64,000 nucleotides of DNA from positions 399,526 to 463,525 of the forward strand of contig NZ_LAZS01000014.1 in NCBI RefSeq assembly GCF_002007205.1, written 5' to 3'. This stretch comes from Ensifer adhaerens. GTDB taxonomy: Bacteria; Pseudomonadota; Alphaproteobacteria; Rhizobiales; Rhizobiaceae. The notes under the pieces are model-generated. The model was not told where the DNA came from. It did not search any database and saw only the letters and a program-made list of their open reading frames with translations. The translations under genes were made by a program, and so were the position numbers. Below are positions 17,032 through 26,358 of this stretch, in pieces (positions within the stretch are counted from its first letter, which is position 1; every line of letters begins with the position of its first letter).

Positions 17032-18375
17032 ATGGCAGCGGTGGAAGCCAGCGAAGCGGGCTACGAGATCGAAAAACTTCTCGCCCTTCACCCCAAGGGC
17101 TTCGACCTGTCGCTGGACAGGATCACCCGGCTTCTGGCAGCCCTCGGCAATCCGCAGGACCGCTTGCCGCCGGTGATCCATGTCGCCGGCACCAACGGCA
17201 AGGGCTCGGCGACCGCGTTTTCGCGGGCTATCCTCGAAGCAGCCGGCCTCAGCGTTCACGTTCACACCTCGCCGCATCTCGTCAATTGGCACGAGCGCTA
17301 TCGTCTGGGCGTCAAGGGCGGCAAGGGCAAGCTTGTTAGCGATCCGGTCCTTGCCGATGCCGTGCGGCGTGTCGCCGAAGCCAATGGCGGCGAGAAGATC
17401 ACCGTCTTCGAGATCCTGACCGCCGTCACATTCCTGCTTTTTGCCGAGCACCCGGCGGATGTGGCGATCATCGAGGTTGGTCTCGGCGGCCGCTTCGACG
17501 CGACCAACGTCATTTCCCGCCCGGCCGTCTCGGTCGTCATGCCGATCTCGCTCGACCATCAGGCCTATCTCGGCGATCGGGTGGAACTGATTGCGGCCGA
17601 AAAGGCTGGGATCATGAAGCGCGGCTGCCCCGTGGTGATCGGCCAGCAGGAGGAAGAGGCCGCCCGCGACGTGCTGGTCTCGACCGCCGAGCGCCTCGGC
17701 TGCCCGATGTTTGTCTATGGCCAGGATTTCATGGCGCATGAGGAGTTCGGTCGCCTCGTCTATCAGGACGAGGGCGGGCTCGCCGACCTGCCGCTGCCGA
17801 AGCTGCCGGGACGTCACCAATATGCCAATGCCGCAGCGGCCATCCGCGCCGTGCGAGCCGCCGGTTTTGATGTTTCCGAGGCGGCGATCGAGCGCGGTCT
17901 CGCGGGCGTCGAATGGCCCGGACGCCTGCAGCGCCTGACTGGCGGCAAGCTCACGCATTACGGTCCTGATGGTGCGGAGATCTGGGTCGACGGCGGCCAC
18001 AATCCCGGCGCAGGCCAAGTGATCGCCGAGGCGATGGCGACCTTCGAAGAGCGCGAATCGCGGCCCTTGTTCCTGATCATCGGCATGATCAACACGAAGG
18101 AGCCCGTCGGCTACTTCCGCGCCTTCCTCGATCTCGCCGAGCAGGTCTTCACCGTTCCGATCCGCGGTTCCGACGCCGGACTTGATCCCGTGGCGCTTGC
18201 CAGTGATGCCGCTTCGGTCGGTTTCGAGGCCTCCGCGGTCTCGTCCGTTGCCGAGGCGCTGACGGTCATCGCCAATCTGGTCGACGAAGACCCGGCACCA
18301 CCGCGCATCCTGATCGGCGGCTCGCTCTATCTGGTGGGCGACGTTCTCGCCGACAACGGCACGCCACCGAAGTGA
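17032..18375 (+). CDS. folC: Bifunctional folylpolyglutamate synthase/dihydrofolate synthase
   Basis: FolC ligates glutamate to dihydropteroate and extends folate polyglutamates. The 447-residue Mur-ligase-like protein has the ATP loop HVAGTNGKGSATAF (about 48-61), the Mg-site region TVFEILTAVTFLLFAEHPADVAIIEVGLGGRFDATNV in pieces, and the C-terminal DGGHNPGAG. GGGGTTAAGAG precedes the ATG. A 160-base gap separates it from accD, the usual partner in alphaproteobacteria. A bidirectional terminator follows. Confidence 0.93.
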   Translation: MAAVEASEAGYEIEKLLALHPKGFDLSLDRITRLLAALGNPQDRLPPVIHVAGTNGKGSATAFSRAILEAAGLSVHVHTSPHLVNWHERYRLGVKGGKGKLVSDPVLADAVRRVAEANGGEKITVFEILTAVTFLLFAEHPADVAIIEVGLGGRFDATNVISRPAVSVVMPISLDHQAYLGDRVELIAAEKAGIMKRGCPVVIGQQEEEAARDVLVSTAERLGCPMFVYGQDFMAHEEFGRLVYQDEGGLADLPLPKLPGRHQYANAAAAIRAVRAAGFDVSEAAIERGLAGVEWPGRLQRLTGGKLTHYGPDGAEIWVDGGHNPGAGQVIAEAMATFEERESRPLFLIIGMINTKEPVGYFRAFLDLAEQVFTVPIRGSDAGLDPVALASDAASVGFEASAVSSVAEALTVIANLVDEDPAPPRILIGGSLYLVGDVLADNGTPPK

Positions 18376-18414
18376 TCGCGGCTCGTCGAGCCGGAACCTC
18401 AAAAAGAAGCCAAG

Positions 18415-18436
18415 AAAAAAGCCCGGCATGCCGGGC
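18415..18436 (-). terminator. Terminator between convergent folC and trxA
   Basis: GCCCGGCATGCCGGGC (18421-18436) is a perfect 16-base palindrome. Read on the minus strand it is followed by six T residues (complement of 18415-18420), so it terminates trxA well. On the plus strand only TTTC follows, so it may also work weakly for folC. Confidence 0.8.
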
Positions 18437-18465
18437 TTTCAACGTATTTCAGCGGTGAGCCCGCC

Positions 18466-18789
18466 TTAAGCGACGGCGGTGGAAATCCACGAGGAAAGGG
18501 CCGTCTTCGGGGCGGCGCCAACCTTGATGTCGGCCACTTCGCCGGCCTTGAACATGGCGAGCGTCGGGATCGAGCGAACGCCGTACTGGGCGGCCAGTTC
18601 CGGATTTTCGTCGATGTTGAGCTTGACGACCTTGACCTTGCCGGCGAGTTCGTTCGAGATTTCCTCGAGGCTCGGCGCGATCATCTTGCACGGGCCGCAC
18701 CATTCAGCCCAGAAATCGACAACCACCGGCTCGGCGGAGTTCAGCACTTCCTGCTGAAAATTGGACGTATCGACCTTTACAGTAGCCAT
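18466..18789 (-). CDS. trxA: Thioredoxin 1
   Basis: This 107-residue cytoplasmic thioredoxin has the redox site WCGPC (about residues 31-35), the cis-Pro loop [10 protein letters not shown], and normal length. It is a general dithiol reductant for ribonucleotide reductase and other enzymes. The start has a purine-rich AAGGAGCAGCC upstream. It lies 86 bases after addA on the same strand and may be partly co-transcribed with it, although a promoter could fit in the gap. Confidence 0.95.
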   Translation of the reverse strand: MATVKVDTSNFQQEVLNSAEPVVVDFWAEWCGPCKMIAPSLEEISNELAGKVKVVKLNIDENPELAAQYGVRSIPTLAMFKAGEVADIKVGAAPKTALSSWISTAVA

Positions 18790-18875
18790 AGGCTGCTCCT
18801 TGCGTTCGGAATGGCAGTATCCAGATGTTGTGTCTCATGTGAGAAGGCACCGCTGGATTTTCAATATCGGGTATC

Positions 18876-21800
18876 TCACTTTGTCGCGAGGTCTTCAAGG
18901 CTCCTGTCGAGCGCCTGATCGGGAACGACGTGGATTGCCGGTCCTTCCGTGAAGATCAGCACGCATCGAAACGCATGCGCCGGATAAAGCGGCCGCAAAA
19001 GCGCGCGGTAGATCGCAAGCTGCGCCGTGTAGGCGAAGGGAATGTCGCCGGGCGATGCCGGCACCTGCCGGTTGGTCTTGAAGTCCGCAATCGTCACGAC
19101 ACCGTCGCCGACGGCCAGCCGATCGATCCGGCCCGAAACCGCGTGCTCGCGCCTGCCGAGCGTCAGGGTGCCCATGACCGAAACCTCGGCCCGGCTGCTC
19201 GGCGAGAAAAGCGCACCAAGATCCGGGTGGTCGAGCACGTTTTCGACGCCGGCGATCAGTGCCGCGCGCTGCTCGGGGGGCCAACTGGGGACGGACCGCT
19301 CCAGGTAACGTTCGGCCGCGGCTCGGCGATCGTCGCTGGCCATCGCAGGCAGAACCTGAAGCAGGCGATGCAGGATGGCGCCGCGCAGCAGCGACAGGTT
19401 CGCCGGTGCTTCTTCGGAGAAGAGCGCCGAGCCGACGAGCGCATCGCCGTCGTCCTCGTCAACCGCAATGCCGACGCCGGAAGGGCTGAGCGGACGCGGC
19501 AACCGCTTTTGCGGCGGCAGCGGCGTGGAAAGCGCCTTGGGCAGCGTGGTCGCCGGGCGACCCATATCCGCCAAGGGCGCATCGCCGGAGGGAAGGTCGC
19601 GCTCAAGCTGTTTTTCGCGCCAGGCATGGCCGGACCATTCGTCGCCGCCGGCGTGAAAACTGGTGGGATGACCGCGGCCGTTTTCGTCTCCGGCTAGGCT
19701 CGCCTGAACCATCGCATGCCATGTATCTGCGACGGCCCGCTGGCCGCGGTAGCCGCAGACGATCAGGCGGTCGGCGGCGCGGGTCATGCCGACATAGAGC
19801 AGGCGGCGGTACTCTTCCTCGGCCAGCGTCTTCAGCCGCTCGCCATCGGCGGTGACGAGCGAGTTCGACTCCGCGCCCGGCGCGCGCCATACCGGCAGCG
19901 GCAGAACGCTGCCGTCCCTCTGGGCGAGTTCGAGGAAGCGGAGCGAAGGCACATGCTGGTTGCTGAACGCTGCCCCACCGCCATCGACGAGGAAGACGAC
20001 CGGCGCCTCGAGGCCCTTGGCTGCGTGCACCGTCATGATCCGGACTTCGTCGCGTTCCTTGTCCTGCTCGCGCTTGACGGTCGGCGCTTCCATTTCCAGC
20101 GTCGAGACGAAGGCCTGCAGGCCGGGCAGGCCGCTTCTTTCCTGGTCGAGCGCGAAGGTCAGGAACTCGTCGAGAATGTCGCTGACCTCGCTGCCGAGCC
20201 GCGCGAGGAAAGCGGCCCGGCCGCCATGGACGCCAAGAACGCGGGCATAGAAATCATGCGGCGCAAGCTGGCTCGCGAGCGCCATGTAGGATTTCAGCAT
20301 TCGCGCCGCCTGGTGAAACAGGATGCCGTCATCGGCTTCATGCAGCAGCCGCTGCCAGAGGCTTTCGCCTTCGCTGCGCCGGGCGGCAAGTTCGAACAGG
20401 GCGTCCTCGCCGAGGTTGAACAGCGGGCTTTTCATAAGCGCCGCCAGCGACAGGTCGTCCTGCGGCAGCAGGACGAACCGCCCGAGCGCCAGCAGGTCCT
20501 GGACGGCAATGTGCTTGGTGAGCACCAATCGGTCGGCGCCGGCAACAGGGATGTTGTTGCGGCGCTTGAGCGCCCTCGTCAGCGCGTTGACGAAGGCATC
20601 GCGCTTGCGGACCAGCACGATGATATCGCCCGGGCGCATCGGCCGGCGAGCGCCCTTCTCGACGATCGTCTCCTTGCCGATCCAGCTCTCCAGTGTGGCT
20701 GCGATGCGGCGGGCGAGGATGTTGACCGGCGCGCTCTCCGGCGTCGCGTCGAAGGCGGCGGTCCACTCGTCGTCCGTATCCACCGGTTCGGCGGCAATCA
20801 CGTCCCAGATGTCGACGGCGCCGGGATGGCCGATGCGGTTCGAAGCGTGCACGACCGCCTCGTTGCGCGCGCTCAAGCCCCGCGCATGCGCCGGATCGGC
20901 AAAGACGGCGTCAACGGCGGAAAGCACGTCGACGGTCGAGCGGAAGGAGAGTTGCAGGCGGATGGGTTCGAAAGCCTTGCCGCCGTCGCGCACGCGTCGT
21001 TCGGTTTGCTGGCTCTCGTGCGAGAACCGTTCCGGCCGTGCGCCCTGGAAGGAATAGATCGACTGCTTCTCGTCGCCGACGGCAAACATCGTGCGGTTGG
21101 CGCCGCGGGCGCTTTCGCCGGAGAAGAAGTCGGCGGCCAGCGCCTGGATGATCGTCCACTGCGCCGGGCTGGTGTCCTGGGCCTCGTCGACGAGGATATG
21201 GTCGATGCCCTTGTCCAGCTTGTAGTGGACCCAGGCGCTGACGTCGCCGCGGGCAAAGAGCGCCGCCGTGCGGTTGATCAGGTCCTCGAAATCGAGCTGG
21301 CTGCGGCGCCGCTTGAGTTCCTCGTAATCGGCATTCAGCCGCTCGGCCAGCGTCAGCGCCGCCAGCGTCGCCTCGAACATCCGGAGAATGCTGATGTGGT
21401 CGATGCAGGCGACGACATGGCGGTAGGCCTCGTCCACGGGGTCAATGAGATCGGGTGCGGCCTGCTGCATCGCCTTGTTGAGGAAGGCGGATTGCGCCCG
21501 CGGCTTGCCGGTGCCGGTGAAGAACAGATGACGCAGGCCGTCATAGCGCGCACTGAGGTCCGTCATCTTCGAAACGGTTCTCAGCCCTTCCGCAAAGTCG
21601 AGCACCTTCGTACCGCCGACGCTGGTGGCGAGCGAGAAATAGCGTTCGAGTGCCGCACCGTTCAGTCCCGCCAAGGGCCAGATCGCCGCCATGGCACGGT
21701 CGACGCTTTCCTCCGGCGAAACCTTCAGCGCTCGGCGCAACTCGGCCTCGGTGCCGCCGAGCCCATCGGCATGTTCGAGAAAGGCCTGGATCGCGGTTCG

Positions 21801-22442
21801 GTTTTGGACGATCGCGGCCAGCAGTTTTTCGAGGCCCGTGTCGTCGGCGATGTCGAGCACAGTGGCAAAGGCATGGGCAAGGGCCGGATCGTCCTTGGCG
21901 GCGGTCGCGGTCAGCAGCAGCCGTCGCGCATCGGCAAGCAGAACCGCAGCCGCGCGATCGTCGAGAACGGAGAAATGTCCGGCGACATTGGCCTCCAGTG
22001 GAAACTGGTGCAGCAGCGCCTCGCAAAAGGCATGGATGGTCTGGATCTTGAGGCCGCCGGGCGTCTCCAGCGCGCGGGCGAACAGGCGCCGCGCCTCCTG
22101 CAGCTTCAAGAGCCCGGGCCGCTCACCCTCGATCGCCTCGATCCGCTTTTCGAGCGTCGCGTCGTCGAGCGTGACCCATTCGGCCAACCGCTCGAAGACA
22201 CGGTTCGACATTTCGGAGGCCGCCGCCTTGGTATAGGTGAGGCAGAGGATCGCCGAGGGGCGGCAGCCGGCAAGCAGCAAGCGGATGACCCGCTGGGTCA
22301 GCACATGCGTCTTGCCGGAGCCGGCATTGGCCGACACCCAGGCGGAACGGGCAGGGTCCGAGGCCAGCGACTGCCGGCGCGAGGTCCAGTCGAGCCAGCC
22401 TTGTGGCGTCGCCTGTTCGGGGCCGAGGCTGTCATCCCTCAT
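18876..22442 (-). CDS. addA: Double-strand break repair helicase-nuclease subunit AddA
   Basis: AddA (1188 residues) is the UvrD-type helicase and one of the two nucleases of the AddAB recombination complex. Walker A is SANAGSGKTHVLTQR near residue 40, the helicase region has DFEDLINRTA, ILVDEAQDTSPAQW and VGDEKQSIYSFQGARPE, and late motifs include MTVHAAKGLEAPVVFLVD and LLYVGMTRAADRL. The C-terminal nuclease site is GRIDRLAVGDG...IADFKTNR. The ATG at 22442 has AGGAGG 6 bases ahead; an ATG at 22448 abuts that sequence directly and is less likely. It overlaps the addB end by 11 bases. Confidence 0.94.
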   Translation of the reverse strand: MRDDSLGPEQATPQGWLDWTSRRQSLASDPARSAWVSANAGSGKTHVLTQRVIRLLLAGCRPSAILCLTYTKAAASEMSNRVFERLAEWVTLDDATLEKRIEAIEGERPGLLKLQEARRLFARALETPGGLKIQTIHAFCEALLHQFPLEANVAGHFSVLDDRAAAVLLADARRLLLTATAAKDDPALAHAFATVLDIADDTGLEKLLAAIVQNRTAIQAFLEHADGLGGTEAELRRALKVSPEESVDRAMAAIWPLAGLNGAALERYFSLATSVGGTKVLDFAEGLRTVSKMTDLSARYDGLRHLFFTGTGKPRAQSAFLNKAMQQAAPDLIDPVDEAYRHVVACIDHISILRMFEATLAALTLAERLNADYEELKRRRSQLDFEDLINRTAALFARGDVSAWVHYKLDKGIDHILVDEAQDTSPAQWTIIQALAADFFSGESARGANRTMFAVGDEKQSIYSFQGARPERFSHESQQTERRVRDGGKAFEPIRLQLSFRSTVDVLSAVDAVFADPAHARGLSARNEAVVHASNRIGHPGAVDIWDVIAAEPVDTDDEWTAAFDATPESAPVNILARRIAATLESWIGKETIVEKGARRPMRPGDIIVLVRKRDAFVNALTRALKRRNNIPVAGADRLVLTKHIAVQDLLALGRFVLLPQDDLSLAALMKSPLFNLGEDALFELAARRSEGESLWQRLLHEADDGILFHQAARMLKSYMALASQLAPHDFYARVLGVHGGRAAFLARLGSEVSDILDEFLTFALDQERSGLPGLQAFVSTLEMEAPTVKREQDKERDEVRIMTVHAAKGLEAPVVFLVDGGGAAFSNQHVPSLRFLELAQRDGSVLPLPVWRAPGAESNSLVTADGERLKTLAEEEYRRLLYVGMTRAADRLIVCGYRGQRAVADTWHAMVQASLAGDENGRGHPTSFHAGGDEWSGHAWREKQLERDLPSGDAPLADMGRPATTLPKALSTPLPPQKRLPRPLSPSGVGIAVDEDDGDALVGSALFSEEAPANLSLLRGAILHRLLQVLPAMASDDRRAAAERYLERSVPSWPPEQRAALIAGVENVLDHPDLGALFSPSSRAEVSVMGTLTLGRREHAVSGRIDRLAVGDGVVTIADFKTNRQVPASPGDIPFAYTAQLAIYRALLRPLYPAHAFRCVLIFTEGPAIHVVPDQALDRSLEDLATK

Positions 22443-25400
22443 CGCCATCCTCCTCCTCGCTATCGGCCGTCGACCATTCGGCTACACGCGCCAGATGGTC
22501 GTATTCGCCGCCATAATCGCGCTCTTTCTGAACAATCACACGCGAGGCAAAGCCATGCTTGCCGGAAAGAAGCGCACTCAGCAGCTTCCTGAGTTCGGCA
22601 AGCGACTCGTCCGCAAGCTGGTCCGCGGATTTCGTCTCCTTCGACTTGCTGCCTTCGTTGTTGACGGCTTCCGACTTGAACCGCGCGCCCGGCTTCAGCC
22701 TGACATAGAGCAGCGACTGTGGGTGGCTGGGCGGCACGTCCTTGAAAGCGCCGGCCTTGAGTGCCGCGGCTTCCAGCGCGAGCTGCGGGTCGAGCAGCAC
22801 GCGGGCTTCCTTGACCGATGGGCTGGAGCCGGTCTTGTAATCGATGATCTCGACACTGCCGTCGGTCAGCGTATCGAGCCGGTCGGCAATGCCGGTCAGC
22901 CGCATGTCGGCGACGCCGAGCTCCATCGATGCCGGAGCTTCCGTGCGCGATCGGCGGAGGAAGCGGGCGCGGTCCCGCTCCCACTTGATGAAGGCCATTC
23001 CGACGGCGGCAAACCGCGGCCGCCAGATCGTGTCGATATGGGTGGGCAGTCGCGCCTCGTCGAAAGCGTCGTTCAAAAGCCGGTTCATGACCTCTTCGGC
23101 CGCGGGCGACATCAGATCGACGCCGGCGCGCACGAAACGTTCGACGATCTGGTGGTAGAGCGTGCCCCGCTCGGCCGGACCGGGATCGCTGTTGAACGGC
23201 AGCAGCGGGTGCAGCCGAAGGATGCGTCGCGCATAGATCGCGTAGGGGTCGCGACGCAGCCGCGAGACTTCGCTGAAAGAGTATTTGCGCGGCTGCAGGT
23301 CTGCCGAAGGCTTGGGCGCGGGGCGCTCCGCAAGCGGCTGGCGGCCACCGTCGTCCAGCATCCGGGCCCAGGTGAGATAGTCGGCGCCATTGGCGTGGAG
23401 CGTCTGCGTCAGCCGTTCGCCGCCGAGTGCCAGCAGACGCTGTAGCCAGCGCGAGGCGACGGTGGGTGCTGCGCCCTGGCGCATCGAGCGGGTGAAGATC
23501 AGCCGCCGCGTACCGCAGGCCATCTGGAAGTCGTGGGCAAGCTGGCCGATGCGCCGCTCCGGCGGTTCGAGGCCGATCCCTGTCTTCATGGTGCGCGACA
23601 GGAACGGATCATTGGCAGTCTGGCCCGGCCAGTTGCCCTCATTCAGGCCCCCGAGGACCACCAGATCCATGCTCTGCAGGCGCGATTCCAGTGCACCGAA
23701 GATGAACACCCGCGGATGGCGCATGGAGCGCGGCTTGACCGCAGCACTTGCCGACAGCGCCTCGACGACGTCGCACCATTGCGGCCCGTCCGCGGTCATC
23801 TGGCCATCGGTTTCGATAATACCGCGCAGGAGAGTCGCGAGCGTATCGGCGGCCTCGCCGGACCAGAGCCCGCCGAGATCGCCACGCTCGTCGGCTGAGG
23901 CCGCTTCCAGGGCTTCCCCGGTGCGCGTCGCCCAGTCGGCGAAGGTGAATTCCTCCGAGAACACGCGGCTGCCGTCCCTGCTGCGCGTGAGCGCGGAGGC
24001 GAGCGGCGCGACCGCGAGGCTGATCTTCGTCGCCACGTCGCGGGCGGCCAGAAGCTCGTTTTCGCCGATGCCGATGCGCCATTCCGGTGGGTGGCGGTCG
24101 GCCTTGTGCCGGGTGATCGCCGCGTCGAGCAAGGGGGCGAGGGCGAGCAGATCGACGGTCGCGGTGCTGCCGCGCAGCGCCATGCGTTCCAGCGCGTCGG
24201 CACCGTCGCGCATCCTGTCCCGGGAAAGGCCGAAGCGCGCCAGTGGATGCTTGAGCAGCGCGACGAAAGGCACGGGATCGCCGGGGCGCAGGCATGCTTC
24301 CAACAGCAGGCGCAGCAGGCTGCCCTGTGGCGTCGCGGTGAGGGGCGTGCCGGCGGAATCGTCGGCCTCTATGCCGAAGCGAGCAAGCTCGGCGCCGACC
24401 CGCCGTGCGAGATTTCGGTCCGGCGTGATCAGTGCCGCCTGGCTCTCGTCGCTGCCTTCGAGCGCCAGCCGCAATGCAACGGCGATCGCGGCCGCTTCCT
24501 CGCGCTCGTTGGCGGTTTCGATCAGCGCTGCATCCTGGAAGGCTTGCTGCAGCAAGGCCGGCTCGAGCTCGCTGCGCATCTCGGTCCAGGCATTCGTCGC
24601 CTTGGCCGGGAGCAGCGCATGAGACAGGATCTCGGCACGGACGTCGAGATCGGCCTCGGCGCCGGCCAGGGCAGTCACGTCCGGCCGCAGAACGGCCATG
24701 CGCTTCAGCAGCCTGTAGAAGCCGTATTGCGGGTGGCTGCGGCTTGCCGGGTCCGGCCTGCCGTCAAGAGCGGCATCGGCGACGATCATGTCCCATTCGG
24801 CATCGCTCATCGTCTGGTCGAGGCCGGGCAGCACGATCGTGCCGTTGGCAAGCTTCTGCACCGCGGCAATCAGCGCGGCGGTCGCGGGAATGGAGCCGGT
24901 CGAACCGGCAATGATGATCGGGCCTTCGATCTTGCCGCCGGCAATGCGCTGCGTCTCGGCTTGCAGGATGGCGTTGCGGTGGCGCGCGGGCGAGGATTGT
25001 TTCAATTCCTCTAGCCGTTCCGGCCAGTAGCTGCGGGCGATCTTCAGGAATTCGAGCGTTAGCTGCCACCAGAGTGCGTGCTCGCCGGCATCGAGCTTGT
25101 CGAGCTTGTCCCAGTTGAGCTCTTCCGTCTCCATCGCATCGATGAGGTCGGCAAGGTTGCGCGCGAGCCAGATCGCATCGGCGGGGCTCGCCGGCGCGAT
25201 CAACGGGCTCTCCGCATGAATGTCGAGCACCACCTTCGGCAACCGGTTGCGCCAGGCGAGGATCAGCCGGCCAAGCTCGATCAGGCGGGCGGTGCCGGGA
25301 AGAGGCGGGGCCAGATCGAGGATCGCCGGCACCTCGGCATCGAAGAAGCCGCTGTCGTCGTCGGTCTCGCCGAGCGCCTTGATGGTGGGCAGGATGGTGG

Positions 25401-25620
25401 AGCGGCCGCCGAGCAGATCGACGAATTCGGACCTGAGCACACGGGCCGAGCGCCGCGTCGGTACGAAGATCGTCACGCCCGCAAGCGGCAGGGGATCGGC
25501 CGGATCGTAGCGGAAGTCCGGCGTCAGGCTACCGTCGCAAAGCCTTTCGGCGAGCGTCTTCAGGAACGGGAGGCCAGGCGGAATCGTGAAGACGTTGGAC
25601 CGGCGGCCGCGCACGCTCAT
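22432..25620 (-). CDS. addB: Double-strand break repair protein AddB
   Basis: AddB (1062 residues) is the partner of AddA. It has an inactive helicase-like core, for example LPGLDQTMSDAEWDMIV and VLGGLNEGNWPG, and a C-terminal nuclease domain (GIADRLDTLTDGSVEIIDYKTGSSPS in pieces). The four cysteines that hold an iron-sulfur cluster in Bacillus AddB are not visible: the tail after the nuclease motif has no Cys at all. The ATG at 25620 overlaps the murU stop (ATGA); a longer frame to 25692 would lie inside murU. This is the alphaproteobacterial AddB type. Confidence 0.93.
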   Translation of the reverse strand: MSVRGRRSNVFTIPPGLPFLKTLAERLCDGSLTPDFRYDPADPLPLAGVTIFVPTRRSARVLRSEFVDLLGGRSTILPTIKALGETDDDSGFFDAEVPAILDLAPPLPGTARLIELGRLILAWRNRLPKVVLDIHAESPLIAPASPADAIWLARNLADLIDAMETEELNWDKLDKLDAGEHALWWQLTLEFLKIARSYWPERLEELKQSSPARHRNAILQAETQRIAGGKIEGPIIIAGSTGSIPATAALIAAVQKLANGTIVLPGLDQTMSDAEWDMIVADAALDGRPDPASRSHPQYGFYRLLKRMAVLRPDVTALAGAEADLDVRAEILSHALLPAKATNAWTEMRSELEPALLQQAFQDAALIETANEREEAAAIAVALRLALEGSDESQAALITPDRNLARRVGAELARFGIEADDSAGTPLTATPQGSLLRLLLEACLRPGDPVPFVALLKHPLARFGLSRDRMRDGADALERMALRGSTATVDLLALAPLLDAAITRHKADRHPPEWRIGIGENELLAARDVATKISLAVAPLASALTRSRDGSRVFSEEFTFADWATRTGEALEAASADERGDLGGLWSGEAADTLATLLRGIIETDGQMTADGPQWCDVVEALSASAAVKPRSMRHPRVFIFGALESRLQSMDLVVLGGLNEGNWPGQTANDPFLSRTMKTGIGLEPPERRIGQLAHDFQMACGTRRLIFTRSMRQGAAPTVASRWLQRLLALGGERLTQTLHANGADYLTWARMLDDGGRQPLAERPAPKPSADLQPRKYSFSEVSRLRRDPYAIYARRILRLHPLLPFNSDPGPAERGTLYHQIVERFVRAGVDLMSPAAEEVMNRLLNDAFDEARLPTHIDTIWRPRFAAVGMAFIKWERDRARFLRRSRTEAPASMELGVADMRLTGIADRLDTLTDGSVEIIDYKTGSSPSVKEARVLLDPQLALEAAALKAGAFKDVPPSHPQSLLYVRLKPGARFKSEAVNNEGSKSKETKSADQLADESLAELRKLLSALLSGKHGFASRVIVQKERDYGGEYDHLARVAEWSTADSEEEDGDEG

Positions 25621-26348
25621 CCCTCCGGCCGGTGGCGACGGATCGCCGCCTCCGCTTCGCCGATCGCTTCGGGCGTGCCGACCGTCATCCAATGGCCGTC
25701 GAGCAGCAGGCCGTAGAGACGGCCCTTTTCGGCGGCGCGATCGAAATAGATATTGAGATTGAAGGCCTCGTGGGGCGCGTCGGCGAAGAGGCGCGAGTGA
25801 AGCGCAATCGCACCGGCATAGACCACCGGGTTCGGCAGACCTTCGGTGTAGCGGGTAAGGCTGCCGTCATCACCCAGCGAGAAATCCCGCTTGCCGTTGT
25901 GGCCGGTCGTATCCTCGTCGCGCACGCACAAGAGCAGCATGTCCATGCGCTCCGCATCGAAGGCTGCTGCCAGGCGCGTCAGGTTGCTGGGCTCGCCCTT
26001 GGGCTCGCCGACCCAGAACAGGTCGGCATTCATCACCAGGGCCGGGCCTTCCGGCAGAAGTTTCAATCCCTTGGCCAGGCCGCCGCCGGAATTCATCAGC
26101 GCGTCGCGCTCGTCCGAAATCAGGATTTCCGGAGCGCTGCGTCGGCTGAGATGGCCTTCCATCTGGTCGGCGAAGTGGTGCACGTTGACCACGGCCTTGC
26201 TGACGCCCGCCTCCACCAGGAGATCCAGAACATAGTCGATCATCGGCTTGCCGGCGATTTCGACGAGCGGCTTCGGCATGGTGTTGGTGATCGGACGAAG
26301 ACGGGTCCCGAGGCCCGCGGCGAGCACCATCGCATTGCTGATCGACAT
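25617..26348 (-). CDS. murU: Sugar-1-phosphate nucleotidyltransferase, MurU-like
   Basis: This 243-residue nucleotidyltransferase has the signature AAGLGTRLRPITNTMPKPLVEI in overlapping pieces and the sugar-binding MNADLFW. MurU makes UDP-MurNAc from MurNAc-1-phosphate in the cell-wall recycling route that bypasses MurA. The call rests on the neighbour: the preceding gene encodes an AmgK-type kinase that would supply MurNAc-1-phosphate, 10 bases away. A mannose-1-phosphate guanylyltransferase activity is the alternative. The ATG at 26348 was chosen because the longer frame would overlap the kinase gene. Its stop overlaps the addB start. Confidence 0.8.
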   Translation of the reverse strand: MSISNAMVLAAGLGTRLRPITNTMPKPLVEIAGKPMIDYVLDLLVEAGVSKAVVNVHHFADQMEGHLSRRSAPEILISDERDALMNSGGGLAKGLKLLPEGPALVMNADLFWVGEPKGEPSNLTRLAAAFDAERMDMLLLCVRDEDTTGHNGKRDFSLGDDGSLTRYTEGLPNPVVYAGAIALHSRLFADAPHEAFNLNIYFDRAAEKGRLYGLLLDGHWMTVGTPEAIGEAEAAIRRHRPEG

Positions 26349-26358
26349 TGATTCTCTG

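Noticed and set aside
19716..22592. A 958-codon plus-strand open frame
   Set aside because: Antisense to addA/addB in high-GC DNA, no domain, shadow-like composition.
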